A stretch of DNA of 64,000 nucleotides from Xiphydria camelus. Taxonomy: Eukaryota > Arthropoda > Insecta > Hymenoptera > Xiphydriidae. The position numbers and the translations under genes are program-made. Below are positions 44,751-55,125 of the stretch, piece after piece. Each line of letters starts with the position of its first letter. The stretch's first letter is position 1. The notes beneath the pieces were generated by a model that did not search any database, was not told the origin of the DNA, and saw only the letters and a list, made by a program, of their open reading frames with translations. The stretch spans positions 23,305,309 to 23,369,308 of the forward strand of contig OY783193.1 of the NCBI GenBank assembly GCA_963678675.1. Reading direction: 5' to 3'.

Positions 44751-45587
44751 CAGTGCTGTTTCGACTTCGAGAGAATTATGACAATTTTATTGATACTATC
44801 ATCGCCTCTTATGCCAGTGCTCAATGATACGATGTGTGTGGAGAAAAATTTATAATAAAATATTTAGCATAGAGCGTCGGATATTGCAGTGCTACCATGA
44901 CTAATCGCATCTCAGTACTCTATGTCGTAAACTATAGTTCGTACGTAAAAAAATGTACAGACATTTTTGTAGAAAATTTATACAGGAGCAAAATTGATGA
45001 TAACTATTTTTATTCTAAAATTTATATATTTCTAGTTATTCATAAAAAACCTAAAAAGCATCCATTTCACTTGTTTAAACAATCGGTTCCGAGACGAGTT
45101 CGAGTATTATTTTTTTGTTTATTAATATTGACCCCTTAAAGAACTGATTAAGATCATGAAACATTTTGTAGCAATTTTTTCGTGATTTCTTTGTTTTTTT
45201 GCTCTTACGCCTGGACTAAGAGGCGCACCGCGAAAAAGTTCAAGGGGAGAAAAGGGGGCACGACCCCTAAAAAATAACCCCCTGTAGATTCTCACAACCA
45301 TTTGACATGCCCAATGATATAAGCCCTACAGCATAACCTACATTCCAAATTTGAGCCAAATATCTTAAAAACTGCATGAGTTATAAAAAAAAAACTTTAA
45401 AAATTTTGAAATTTCAACACCCTGTAGATCAGTAATGAAGCTTTTACGGACCTATGTTTATATGAACTTTTAGTCATGAAATAAGCCAAAGAATTACCTC
45501 CTTCCATTTGTGCATGATATTTAGGGACACCCTGTATATAATAAATATTTGCCGTCATGAAGAAGATTTTGTGATTCGGCCGAATGG

Positions 45588-45780
45588 CACTTTTTCGCAT
45601 TAGCGCATAGAAAAGGACCATGTAATGGTGTAGGTGAGACTGTTAAGAGAATAGCCGCTATGGCTAGTCTTAAACTACCACCTGACCAACAAGTCGCGAT
45701 AATTCAAAATCTGTACGAGTAGGCTTCGAATCTCAAGAATTTGCTGAATATTACAGTCAAGTTTTCCCAAAGGAGAAATA
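45588..45780 (+). pseudogene. Transposon protein remnant with GPCNGVGETVKR motif
   Basis: The plus strand reads FFALAHRKGPCNGVGETVKR and then IAAMASLKLPPDQQ before a TAG. A related frame continues ASNLKNLLNITVKF. The motif 'HxKGPCDGVGGTVKR' recurs in uncharacterised element proteins of insects, as far as I recall. It sits between the two TIR systems, so it belongs to the outer element (39908-46595). Inactive, with an in-frame stop. Confidence 0.5.
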
Positions 45781-46736
45781 CGAAACATTTCAGACACAGG
45801 TGGAAAGTCGGTTCAATGATACAAAACGTGTAACGGCCACCCAGAAGTAGCACTGCATCATTCCTTAGGCAACTGGTATTGTAGTTGTGAAACGATATTC
45901 ACGATCCGAGCAATATAAATGTTATAACCTCAACAAAGTGTGAGTAAATATACAAAGCAAATTTAGTAATCTTTAATCTAAGATTTGAAGTGAAAAATAT
46001 ATCTTAACTGGAAACCAAATTTATTGAGCAGTTATTTATTTTTAACAATTAACGTTCAATTAGTGTCACATTTGAATAAATTTGCACAACAAATATAACT
46101 AGAATGTCCCTTTTTTCAATTCTGAATATAAGAAAAACGATTCTACGTTAAAATTTTTTATACATGTTGATCCTAAAGGCTTTGGGAACTACATTATTCC
46201 GATGAAAAAAATAGAAAAAAAGTCCACGATGAACGATGGCTTAAAATTAAGATACGGATTTCAATAAAATTACTTTTTTAACTTTATGGAGTCAAAAAAT
46301 CCAGAATGATATAAAGTATTTTTTTCTTTTTTCATCGTGAAGAGCACTTCCAGACAAAAAAAATCACTCATTGTTTTTGTCGATGTCTTTTTTTTAACCA
46401 GTTATAATCATCCGAAATTGGAATACTCATTTTTCCTCAATGTTTCATTATTTTATAACTCGAGGACATGTTGGTGAAAAAATTTGAAAAAATTACGAAA
46501 ATTACTTATTTTATCGAGGACTATTTTACAGAAAAAGTGAATGCAATTTAAAATGGTCGGGTCAGAACGTAGCCGTTTACATATAGAATGCCCCATATAT
46601 AAAGTTAGTTGTACGTACATTATACACTTATCCATGATTTGAGCATCCGTTTAAGAATTTGACATCGTTGACAAAGAAAAGCCTCGAGGGAGCACGGCTA
46701 ATGTGATATCCCCCTTCGTTCTCTCTCTCCTTTTAG

Positions 46737-46948
46737 TGCACCATTCGCCCCCATTGCAGCACCATCCGGGCGAATTGTACGGAGGAGGGGGCGTGAATGT
46801 AGTGGGCGCGTACTTGGGAAATTATCAGGGTGGCAGCGTCGGCAGTGAGAGTCCCGGAAGCCCCTTGACACCCCTCACCCCGTTAACACCTTTGACCCCG
46901 ACTACACCGACCCATCTGCAGGCCCAGTTTTGCCATCAGAGCGGGTGA
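46737..46948 (+). CDS. Awh: Arrowhead terminal exon (C-terminal tail)
   Basis: Preceded by a strong acceptor, CTCTCTCTCCTTTTAG. The two leading bases complete the codon left open at 22255, giving Gln-Met-His-His across the junction. The exon encodes MHHSPPLQHHPGELYGGGGV, then a Gly/Ser-rich segment (NYQGGSVGSESPGS) and repeated Pro-Leu-Thr triplets (PLTPLTPLTPLTP), ending QFCHQSG and a TGA. Low-complexity, disordered tails after the homeodomain are usual for LIM-homeodomain factors. The assignment to Awh rests on matching splice phase, strand and GC-rich coding bias in otherwise AT-rich surroundings. An alternative downstream or intervening exon cannot be excluded. Confidence 0.75.
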
Positions 46949-47950
46949 CTTACGAGTGTCTTCTTCACGTATTTACGAGTACATTTGGTTTATACCTCAC
47001 CCTAATATCGAAGACGGATGCCTGATATTCGACGAATGTGACATCGATACGTCATTCTAACAGGGTAATCGGCAGGGCATCAAAGGCACCTGAAAGAATT
47101 AGTTTGTACATAGCGAAAAATAGAATATGAGAAAGAAAAAGAAATTGTAAGTCGTAGTGCAAATGTACGCTATAGCTACCTGGAGCTAGTTATACATGAC
47201 CCTTAACATTCTATGTATGAAAACATTATTTATTTGGAGTCTTCTATAAACGATGATCGTCTCGAGCATAAATGGAGAAGGAGAGAAGTGAAGGGTCCAG
47301 TGGAAAAACGATGAGGGTCCATATTTCTAAAAGTTGAGAAACACGACATTTAAAGTTTCACAACGCACGGGAGTCCACTATGCCGCCTATTTTCAACCAC
47401 AATTTTTAGTGGAATCTCAGTGTTCGTCCTCTGTAAGATGTGATATGTTGATACTTCATGTTACAAGCTAACAGATGTCGCTAAAATATCGATTTCGAAA
47501 AAAATGGACCCTCATCGTTTTTCCACTGGACCCTTCAAGTGTTCTAGATTGTACTTATAAAATGCTACGAGTATGCGACATTTAAACGTGTAAAAAATGG
47601 AAAGTGTGTATATCATATTACCCGTAGATGGTAGGTATACGTAATTTGCGTATACTGCAAGCGATCACATGTACATATTATATTCGTCGTAAGCTTCAAT
47701 ATATCTACTATTATTAGCTAACTTCTACAGGAAAGGCACTTTAAGTATTATTGTTTCTGTATTGAGAATTCGTCATTTGTAAAGGAGAGGATAATAATAT
47801 AGGTTCCTTGGAGTTGGCTTCCCATTCCCGCGGCAAATAATGGTAACCTTGGGGCTAACTTCAAGGAGAGGAGAGAAAGAGAGGACGTATTACCATCCTC
47901 TCCTATCGTACTGTTGATAATAAAAGGTCATTGACTGTTATTTGTTTTAA
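46949..47950 (+). other. Awh: Probable Awh 3' UTR region
   Basis: Non-repetitive sequence after the stop, interrupted by the MITE at 47291-47535. AATAAA-like signals include one near 47919. Transcript end not determinable from sequence alone. Confidence 0.4.
47291..47535. mobile_element. MITE with 32-bp TIRs
   Basis: AAGGGTCCAGTGGAAAAACG at the left (continuing ATGAGGGTCCAT) is the exact inverse of the right end (ATGGACCCTCATCG... ACTGGACCCTT). The interior is unpaired and noncoding. It lies in the likely Awh 3' UTR or just downstream. Confidence 0.85.
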
Positions 47951-48172
47951 GTGTTTCCTTCCTTGGAATCTTATATACTATTTGGCGCGATAATCCTTAC
48001 CTCATCAGAAAAGCGCGCGCATTCTCTACGTTCTATCAACTGTTCGATAGCCAATTGGCGTTACAGGCCACTTAATTCGGGTGTAGCTTCTGCCGCTGCA
48101 GGAAGATTAATCCTTTTTGAAGGCATCACAGCGCAGGATTCAGCTGAAAAAGAGAATGGACAAGTGGGAGGT
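47951..48172 (+). CDS. Exon-like open frame, unidentified
   Basis: An open frame runs through SEKRAHSLRSINCSIANWRY, PLNSGVASAAAGRLILFEGI and AEKENGQVGG and meets a consensus donor GGGAGGTAAGT at about 48171. A CTCATCAG acceptor-like site lies at about 48008. GC content is higher than in the surroundings. No domain was recognised. It may be an exon of a downstream gene or an element remnant. Confidence 0.3.
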
Positions 48173-48857
48173 AAGTTTGCTTCGCAATTTTTTTTTATTT
48201 CTATTCGTAAGTACCTACATACCTGCCTCTATCTTAGTACGGTACGCTCAGTACGCTTAAGGGGTTACCTACAGTCACGAGCTTGCTCCCGACCTCATTT
48301 TTCTCATTTTTTTTCTCTGAAAGTATGAGATAGATTGAAACAACTATTTGTACATTCAAATACTTTATTCTTAAACTTTTTTCGTGAATTTTTATGAACA
48401 TAAATAATAAAAAATGGCGGAGTTATAGCCTGTCGCCGGGAGCACGTTCTCGCGGTAGGGATGCGCGGTGGACACGATTTCTCGATAACCGTTTATCTGA
48501 AACAAACAAACAAAATTGCGCTTTATTCTACATTGAATGGACTAGTGATTGAACGTAGGAAATTAATTTATGGTGATTCGACACAAAATGGCGACCGTGT
48601 GAAGAAAAGAGCTGTTATTTGGCCTAAAATTTAGCCCTTTTAACCTGCGAAAAAAATAGTAATTTTGATCAGAAATTAAAATCCTACGTTCAATCACGAG
48701 ACAATATTATCGTCAACAATTCCCCAAAATTTAATTAAAATCCGTTGAGAAGTTTGTCTGTAATCCTGTCCACCGATTTGAAAAATGTCGCTTCGAGAAA
48801 AACGCGTTTAAAGTTTCGGAATGACATAAAATGTACATAACATTCATAAAAATAGAC

Positions 48858-49229
48858 TTACACCGAGTCATCTATTCCAGGACCATAAAGTAATCCCTCT
48901 GCATCCATAGCAGCTTCTAGCGTGGTTATTCGCTTCTGTCTTCGATGCATTCTTTCCTCCCGCGTAGCGGCGTGCGCGCGCTCTTCGGCCAAGGAGATCC
49001 TGTCTTCGTCCTTCTCTACAGCAAAACCGTGCAAATTTGGGCCACAATGTATACCCATTTCCTCAAATATCATCAGTATACTGAAGAAACCTTCATTAAA
49101 TAAACAAGCTGCTATGTAAGAAGAAAATTGTACGATAGTACAGCTGGCTGGAAGGATTTTAGGGCAGATTTTCCAAATGAGCTGATTGTAACTCTCATTA
49201 TTATTTTGAATGAAACCGAAATTTAACAT
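48858..49229 (-). pseudogene. C-terminus of a Mutator-like transposase-domain protein
   Basis: The 123-codon minus frame reads MLNFGFIQNNNESYNQLIWK and ICPKILPASCT, then FNEGFFSILMIFEEMGIHCG, a charged helix (EERAHAATREERMHRRQKR) and ends LLYGPGIDDSV. The pattern 'G-x-TQN-x-NES-x-N-x-x-IW...PK', then 'FN-x-G...LG', a charged tail and 'YG-G-(I/M)' is what I recall for the C-terminus of arthropod proteins with a Mutator-like transposase domain. Upstream catalytic parts are not visible before 49415, where another repeat begins, so only the end survives. Confidence 0.6.
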
Positions 49230-49414
49230 TTCCGTTACACTGTCGACATTTTACTAATTCACATATTGCTGCAAAAACAGTTATAAAATTGATGATTCGA
49301 TATTGGATCGAATCATCTTGCGCCACAATCATTTCCTTTTGATTCTTCAGTTTTTTCCGAAATAAAAGACGAGTTAGACTCAGTATACTGTATAATGACG
49401 AAATTATGGACTTA

Positions 49415-49545
49415 CAAGGAAACGTTTCGAGGCCGCCGCTTCCGATCTTGATGAAACTTCGTAAGTTTAAAGTTTATCGAAAAATAAGAGACCCCTATTT
49501 TTTTATAGCGGCCCAATTTTAGTTTAAGGCTAAATGTACCGTGTT
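49415..49545. repeat. Repeat family F terminus, left copy
   Basis: CAAGGAAACGTTTCGAGGCC begins at 49415, preceded by TTA. About 125 bases match the reverse complement of 62140-62271, including CTTGATGAAACTTC, AAAAATAAGAGAC and TATAGCGGCCCAATTTT. Confidence 0.8.
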
Positions 49546-50894
49546 TGGTTCAAAATTTTGCCACCACGTGGCAGCACCAAAATGAGCGAATTTTACTTGA
49601 TAATTTTCTCCCAAACGAACGGTTCATTTTTTAATCTGTAAACGGATTCTTGACTGTTTTCAATGTAGAATTTAATGAAATTGGTTATTAAAATTTTAAG
49701 TTGAAAAATTTTACAAAAAAATGCTTAAAAAACGCCAAAACTGTACTTTTGTAAAAAAATAGGGTTATAGAGACAAACAAGAAGTCTAACTGATAATTGC
49801 TGCGAATTCGAATTTTGATTCTACCCAAAAACGTGATCGTAATCAGTAATTTCTGTATTCAACCGAGCGCTGGCGTGGCGAGCGAAGATAGCGAGGCGGG
49901 GCGGGGCGAGCTTGCTTTCCACGCTCTCGCGGTCGGCCTTCCTGGACGTGTCTCCGCAAGAGTGTATGTAGTAGGTGCCGGCTTGAAAAAGAGCGCGAAG
50001 CATGAGACAGAGCGTGGCTACAGAGTGGGGCAGGTTCAGGAGAAATAAAACGGTGTAGTCTCGCTTTACTAATAGTCCAGTCAAATTTCTGTTCAAATCG
50101 AAAATTGAGACATAATGGTGAAAACTTGGCAAAAGTTATATTTTGATGTTATTAATAGAGGGAACATATTAAAAGAAGTATCACCCCCCGGCGAAGGGTG
50201 TAAAAAATGTATTTATTGTTGAAAAATCGGTTCTTCGCTAATATTTTGAAAAATACGTGATCCATTGAAAAACAGTTACGACAAAAGTTGTATATAATAA
50301 AATTATCTACAAAAAAGGTTATACACTTTTTAGCCTATCTTCAACCCCTAAGAAGCTAGGACCTCCAGATGAGTCTGAATGTTCAGATATTCACAACAAA
50401 TCCAAAAATGAAGATTTTTACAATCTTTTTTTTTGTAACCCGTTTAGAAAGATCTCATCATTTTTCCTAGCGAAACCAAATTTTGTTTTTCATTGTTGTT
50501 TACACATGATTGATTTTTAAAGTTTTCAATGCTTGAATTTACATAGAAATTCGCAATGAAAAATTTTTAAAATTATACCATCATTTATTTTGGATTGTTT
50601 CTGAAGAAAGAAGATAGATAGCAATTCAATATATCTTGCCTGGTTTGCAAGATATGCTAAATTGAATATGAAGGGTACAGGGGTAAAAGAGGGAATGTAA
50701 AAAAAAAACAAATTTACAGGACAGCAAATTTGCGCGCGGACATCCCCTCTATTTGCATGTTATGCTAAAATTTTAAACGTCTGTATCTCTTGACTGTACC
50801 TTTATTGCCTGTAATCCTTTGCCAGCTGAAAGAATGCGAAATTTTCAACTAGGTAGATGGTGTAGAAATGACGAATTGACTAAATTGTGACATT

Positions 50895-51070
50895 TTCCCC
50901 CTTTTACCCCTGTACCCTTCCTATAGTGTCGCACCGTTTTCACTCTCGTCGCTCTGACGTTTGTGTGCGAGCGCTGCTGCAGTTGTCTGCGAGTGTCAGT
51001 GAAATAAGGGGGCCTTTCTCGAGTCACTCGCATTAGCTTCTTTCCAGCGCCTCCTAGGAAAACGGTTCTA
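50895..51070. repeat. Dispersed repeat family G, copy 1
   Basis: Direct repeat with 55615-55875: TTTACCCCTGTACCCTTC, TCTGACGTTTGTGTG-like, CTGCTGCAGTTG, GCGAGTGTCAGTGA and TTCCAGCGCCTCCT. Noncoding. Confidence 0.75.
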
Positions 51071-51160
51071 ATTGTCAAAAAATTATTCAGTAAAATTTTC
51101 ATGTCAATAAATCAAAACAACAATTTAATATATTAATATGATTTCAAATATGTACTACTG

Positions 51161-51515
51161 GATTCAAAGAAATATGATTTTCATAATTCCCATCGTTGTC
51201 GATATCTTCATTATCTTCGTCACTGCTACTCCAGTCCGTGGCTTGATCGTTCTCAATATTGCCTTCTCCGCCAGTTTCTGTATTAATGTAATATAATTAT
51301 GAATAGTCACAAATTGATGTAAGTATAATAATTTGACATAATAATTACATAGGTGATAGAGTTTGTAGAGAATCACTGACATAATTTAGTAGCTGATCCC
51401 CTTTAAACCATTTAAAATGGTATTGGCCATATTGACAACGATCAAGCCACGGACTGGAGTACCAGTGACGAAGATAATGAAGAAAATCATTACATATTTC
51501 TTTGAATCCAGTAAT
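51161..51515. repeat. Inverted repeat with shared Asp/Glu-coding segment
   Basis: GGATTCAAAGAAATATGATT and ACTCCAGTCCGTGGCTTGAT on the left are mirrored at 51432-51510. Read away from the centre, both arms encode NDQATDWSSSDEDNE-like acidic peptide, so the palindrome was built from a small coding piece, possibly a Harbinger accessory gene. Confidence 0.6.
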
Positions 51516-51879
51516 ACATATTTGAAATCGCATCAAAACAATATTGATTAATTTATTCAATTTTTGTTTCATTGATTTCTTGATATGAACATTGTACTGA
51601 ATAATTTGTTGAAAATTTATTTTTTAGTCATATTTAATTGTATATAATGAAATTTTCCGATAAATCCAAAAAAACACTGTTCAACATATCATAACTGAGT
51701 AAATGAAAGATGCGCAGCAAAAGATCGCAATAGATCGAATCGCTCATCCATGAGCTTTCGCTCATTATTCATTTGCACCCGCTTGCATATACTTATGTCG
51801 GGGATCTTTCTTAGCTCTATTGGGACATACACAGAGAAACGTACAGCCTTTATAAAATAACGAAGGTCTGGCCGTCGCG

Positions 51880-52119
51880 GGCTCTTGGGCTAAGTATTCA
51901 CACTCTCGCGGTCGGCCTGCCTCGACGTATCTCGCGCGTGTCGGCATTGGAAAGACCGCGAAGCATGAGACAGAGCGTAGCGCGAGTGAGGCAGGTTCAG
52001 GAGAAATGAAACGAGCCCCTCGACCGCGTGCTCAAATTTCAGGAGCCTCGCAGGAGGGCATGGAAACACTGTGCGGCGGTGTTTGTTTATGCGTCGAAGA
52101 AACTATTGGGGTCCACCCC
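51880..52119. repeat. Dispersed GC-rich repeat forming the Harbinger target
   Basis: Contains CACTCTCGCGGTCGGCCT and GCGAAGCATGAGACAGAGCG (shared with 49915-50030), and CAAATTTCAGGAGC shared with family C. It ends in TATGCGTCGAAGAAACTATT, a stretch also present inverted at about 26515-26535. Confidence 0.7.
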
Positions 52120-52333
52120 TAAAGGAGGCCCTAGACGGTCAATCATTTTGATCAAATGCTTGAATCAAGCGATTGAATCAAGCACGATTGACCGTCTAGG
52201 AACCTGTTTGACGTTTGAGCCAAGCCTTGACGGTGATTGATAGAATGTTTGAATGACTCAAGCATTTGTCTCAAGCGATTGACCGTGTAGGCTGGGTTTT
52301 ATCAAGCATTGCGTCAGTCACATAGCGGCTACC

Positions 52334-52753
52334 ATGGAGGCTTCACCGCTCTCCGAAACTCCAGTGGAAAACGAAGAGGAAAGTGTTGGGAAGAGCCAGC
52401 AACTGCAAAATTCGGAACACGAGTTTATAAGTCTCTTAATTGACTTGTACAGAGATTGCCCTGAACTCTGGAGGGTAAAGAGCAAGGACTATTTTAATAG
52501 GAACAAAAAAAGTGCTGCTTTTGAAAAAATAGTACGGGCATTGAAGGCGTTAAAACCGGATTACACAGTTAATGAATTGAAGAAGAAAATTAATGTTTTG
52601 AGAACCAATTTCAATAGGGAGCATAAGGCAATCGAGAGACAAAAGGTGTCTGGGGCTTCAACGGATGACATCCCGGAACCTTCGTTGTGGTATTACAAGG
52701 AGCTTTCTTTCATAAAGGATCAGATAGAAGTAGCACCAACCGAAACTTCAGAG
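52334..52753 (+). CDS. Harbinger accessory protein, exon 1 (MADF domain)
   Basis: ATG in good context (CTACCATGG) at 52334. The exon has 140 codons and ends Thr-Ser-Glu at GAG before a GTAAGC donor, phase 0. Residues about 27-115 form a MADF (Myb/SANT-like) DNA-binding domain: FISLLIDLYRDCPELW, then YFNRNKKSAAFEKIVRAL, LKKKINVLRTNFNREH and PSLWYYKELSFIKDQ. PIF/Harbinger elements encode such a second protein, which is known to bind DNA and carry the transposase into the nucleus. The full protein with exon 2 is 324 residues. The reverse-strand transposase exon 2 lies in this gene's intron. Confidence 0.9.
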
Positions 52754-53018
52754 GTAAGCACTTTATATTGCTGTACATAATTATGTAAATTTCTCATGCT
52801 AAACTTCGTTACTTGACTGGAATACTTCAAAGGTATTACTTAGTCGTATGCATGGGTATAAAATAACAGACAAAATACCAGTTTCTCAATTTTTATTGAT
52901 TTTATCGTTAAACAATACAAAATATACTGCTACTAGTCTTGTTGTTACTAATTATTCAGGCACTTATTTTGCCATGGAACTGCCCCAGAGGTGTTGAAGA
53001 ATTCACAGAAATCATCCC

Positions 53019-53759
53019 TCACTTTTTTGCTTCAACAACTGAGTTGCCTCTTGTTCTTTGAAGTGGTGTCATCAACTGTGTGTCTTGTCTCCATGACCCA
53101 TGTTCCACAGCACCAGTCGAAGGATTTTCAATATCAACGTCATTAGGTTGTAAATATTTGGCTCTGGTTCTCGTACACAGGTAGTTGTGCAAATGACAGC
53201 ACGCGAGAACAATTTTTCTAGCTTTGTTAGGTTCAAATTTAATTTCTTTCTGAAATATTTTGAATCGCTTAGTTAATATTCCAAAAACATTTTCAACAAC
53301 CCTCCTTGCTCGGGACAATCTGTAATTGAATATCTTTCTCTCATCTGTCAATAAGGCTCTGTTGTAGGGTTTCATAAAATTAGGCATTAGTTGAAAAGCC
53401 TCGTCTCCAACGAACACGTACGGAAACTTTTTATCAGTACCTGGAAACTCACGAGAATCAGGTATATTAAGTTGGATCTTAGACAACTTCTGCCAAAACA
53501 ACGTATTCTTCATCACACCTCCATCCGACACTCGACCATTCGCTCCTACGTCGACCATCATAAATTCATAATTGGAATTAACAATAGCCATAAGCACAAT
53601 ACTGAAGGAACCTTTATAATTGTAGTAATAAGAACCAGAGTTATAGGGTTTTTGGAGTAACACGTGCTTGCCATCGACGCTCCCGATACAATTATGGAAA
53701 TTCCATTGATCTTCGAATCCCTGTGCGACTTGCTTCCATCCCTCTTCAGATTTAGGAAC
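53019..53759 (-). CDS. Harbinger DDE transposase, exon 2
   Basis: Begins after a TATTGTTAAAG acceptor and encodes 246 residues to a TAA: VPKSEEGWKQVAQGF, NCIGSVDGKHV, NYKGSFSIVLMAIV, SDGG, FVGDEAFQL, RARRVVENVFGILTKRF and ACCHLHNYL. The first Asp (GSVDGKH, about residue 171), second Asp (VGDEAF, about 261) and Glu (VVENVFG, about 298) of the DDE_4 domain are all present. The chemistry is cut-and-paste strand transfer at TWA targets. The length of 388 residues with exon 1 fits HARBI1-like transposases. This exon lies wholly within the intron of the opposite-strand MADF gene. Confidence 0.92.
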   Translation of the reverse strand, partial: VPKSEEGWKQVAQGFEDQWNFHNCIGSVDGKHVLLQKPYNSGSYYYNYKGSFSIVLMAIVNSNYEFMMVDVGANGRVSDGGVMKNTLFWQKLSKIQLNIPDSREFPGTDKKFPYVFVGDEAFQLMPNFMKPYNRALLTDERKIFNYRLSRARRVVENVFGILTKRFKIFQKEIKFEPNKARKIVLACCHLHNYLCTRTRAKYLQPNDVDIENPSTGAVEHGSWRQDTQLMTPLQRTRGNSVVEAKK

Positions 53760-54072
53760 CTTTAACAATACGAAACAAAAATTTTAGTATTATCTCCATA
53801 GTTTGTTTCAATTTCACATTGAGGTGAAAGATGAAAAAAAATCAGCAGCATTTGCGTTCTGAGAGGTTTCTTGATATTGTTGTTGGTGTGCTGAAGTGGG
53901 AGAAGGCAAAGGAAAACTGTAAACTTGTGGTGCCGAGTTGAGATATCGTTGCATAAACATTTTAGTAGTAACACAAGAAATAAATAGGTACATGTAATTG
54001 AACGTATTTGTGTACTAATAAGTTTTTTTCAATCATTTTCATTAATTTATCAATTTATTTTTTTTGTTTTAG

Positions 54073-54627
54073 CAACCATTGTCTGATGATGACCCACAGT
54101 CACAGTTTGCCTCCCAAAGTGAAGAGTCCCTTTCCAACAAAGCTGCTCCACCTAGTCTCAATGAACAAGCCCTTCCACTTCCACCAAAAAAGAAAAGAAA
54201 AGTTCAGTCAGATTCCACTGAACAACTGGTGGGATTAGCAACTGAGTATTTTAAGAGGCCCGAGTCAGAAGAGGACATACTAGCTAAGGGCTGGGCAATT
54301 AAATTAAAGAGGCTACTTCCTGACCAAAGACGCTTCGCTGAAAAAATCATTAACGACACGCTTTTTGAAGCAGAATCGGGAAACTTGACAAGGGACGGAT
54401 TACGTTTTGAAATGTATCCACGTTGGTCACCTTCGCCAACATCTTCGTCGTCATCGCCTAATTTTTTTAATTATTCAAGTCACAATATGCAACGATATCC
54501 CAACTCGGCACCACAAGTTTACAGTTCTCCTTTGCCTTCTCCCACTTCAGCACACCAACAACAATATCAAGAAACCTCTCATAACGCAAATGCTGCTGAT
54601 TTTTTTTCATCTTTCACCTCAATGTGA
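54073..54627 (+). CDS. Harbinger accessory protein, exon 2 (NLS and BESS-like tail)
   Basis: Follows acceptor TTTTTGTTTTAG, phase 0. It encodes an acidic/Ser-rich start (QPLSDDDPQSQFASQSEESL), then PPKKKRKVQ, which contains PKKKRKV, the canonical monopartite nuclear import signal (about residues 178-184). Next comes a BESS-like helix (AIKLKRLLPDQRRFAEKIIN) and a Ser/Pro/Gln-rich tail ending FFSSFTSM. In MADF proteins the BESS motif mediates protein contacts. The nuclear signal supports a role in bringing the transposase to DNA. This exon lies inside the intron of the opposite-strand transposase gene. Confidence 0.9.
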   Translation, partial: QPLSDDDPQSQFASQSEESLSNKAAPPSLNEQALPLPPKKKRKVQSDSTEQLVGLATEYFKRPESEEDILAKGWAIKLKRLLPDQRRFAEKIINDTLFEAESGNLTRDGLRFEMYPRWSPSPTSSSSSPNFFNYSSHNMQRYPNSAPQVYSSPLPSPTSAHQQQYQETSHNANAADFFSSFTSM

Positions 54628-54699
54628 AATAATTTATTTATACCTATATTTGTACTTTATATAATAAAATTAAAGGTTAAAGAAAATATAGATACATAC

Positions 54700-55125
54700 C
54701 TGAATGTTCTCTTTTAATGCCTCTATAATTGCTGAGCAAGTTTCCATTATAATGAGTCCCAGAGTCTGAGGAGCAATGGCGCACAAGAATTTCAGGTCTT
54801 CCACATCCATGCCAGAAGCCAGATACCTTAATGTGATGGAAAGTCTCTGAGTTGCAGGAATCGCTTCACGCATATTAGTATCCTTTTTCTCGATTTTGGG
54901 GCGTATCAATTGCAATAGAAAATCAAAACTCCCTTCGTCCATTCTGATGAAGTTTTTGTAATCATCGGCTTCGGAAACGCGTAGGAAATTAAGTAAATTC
55001 TCATGAGTGAAACGATTTCTCAATTTGTACCACTCCTTGGACCAACGTCGTTTCCGCTTTTGGTCTTTCTTTTTAACGACAACCAACGTCAATGCTAGAA
55101 AGGCCAAATCCGTGTTGGACATCAT
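54700..55125 (-). CDS. Harbinger DDE transposase, exon 1
   Basis: ATG at 55125 (a second ATG follows directly). An in-frame GTG four codons upstream is not a plausible eukaryotic start. The exon encodes 142 residues, including a basic KKKDQKRKRRWSKEW segment, LRNRFTHENLLNFLRVSEAD, a MDEGSFDFLLQLIRPKI helix-turn-helix-like region and LSITLRYLASGMDVEDL. It ends ALKENIQ at a GTATGT donor, phase 0. Joined to exon 2 it reads KENIQ-VPKSEEGW, matching the usual junction of HARBI1-like proteins. Intron 54699-53760 carries the MADF exon 2 on the other strand. Confidence 0.9.

Larger units (their letters stand above)
40756..45536. mobile_element. Middle element of the nest: TACAGGGTGTCCC ends, decayed ORFs
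   Basis: TACAGGGTGTCCCTAAATAT at the left is mirrored by ATATTTAGGGACACCCTGTA at the right, each bordered by TA. Inverted arms of about 140 bp share AGGAGGTAATTCTTTGGC and GATCTACAGGGTGTTGAAAT, and further in ACTCGAACTCGT and AACCGATTG. Removing the Helitron leaves about 3.3 kb with a minus-strand ORF series. Ends and TA flanks suggest Tc1/mariner-like integration. The encoded family is not a standard mariner transposase. Confidence 0.75.
39908..46595. mobile_element. Outer TIR element of a three-level nest
   Basis: TGGGGCATTC at 39908 and GAATGCCCCA ending at 46595 are inverted, each flanked by TATATA. Subterminal arms (about 39930-40140 and 46360-46580) match in inverted orientation: GACCATTTT, ATTTTATCGAGGACTATTTT-like, AATGTTTCATTATTTTATAA and CAAAAACAATGAGTGATTT. 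Sequences at 40680-40740 and 46190-46245 also pair. Coding remnants at 45588-45780 probably belong to it. The 40756-45536 element interrupts it. Confidence 0.65.

Noticed and set aside
53391..53660. 89-codon plus-strand frame inside the Harbinger element
   Set aside because: It is antisense to the DDE transposase exon 2.
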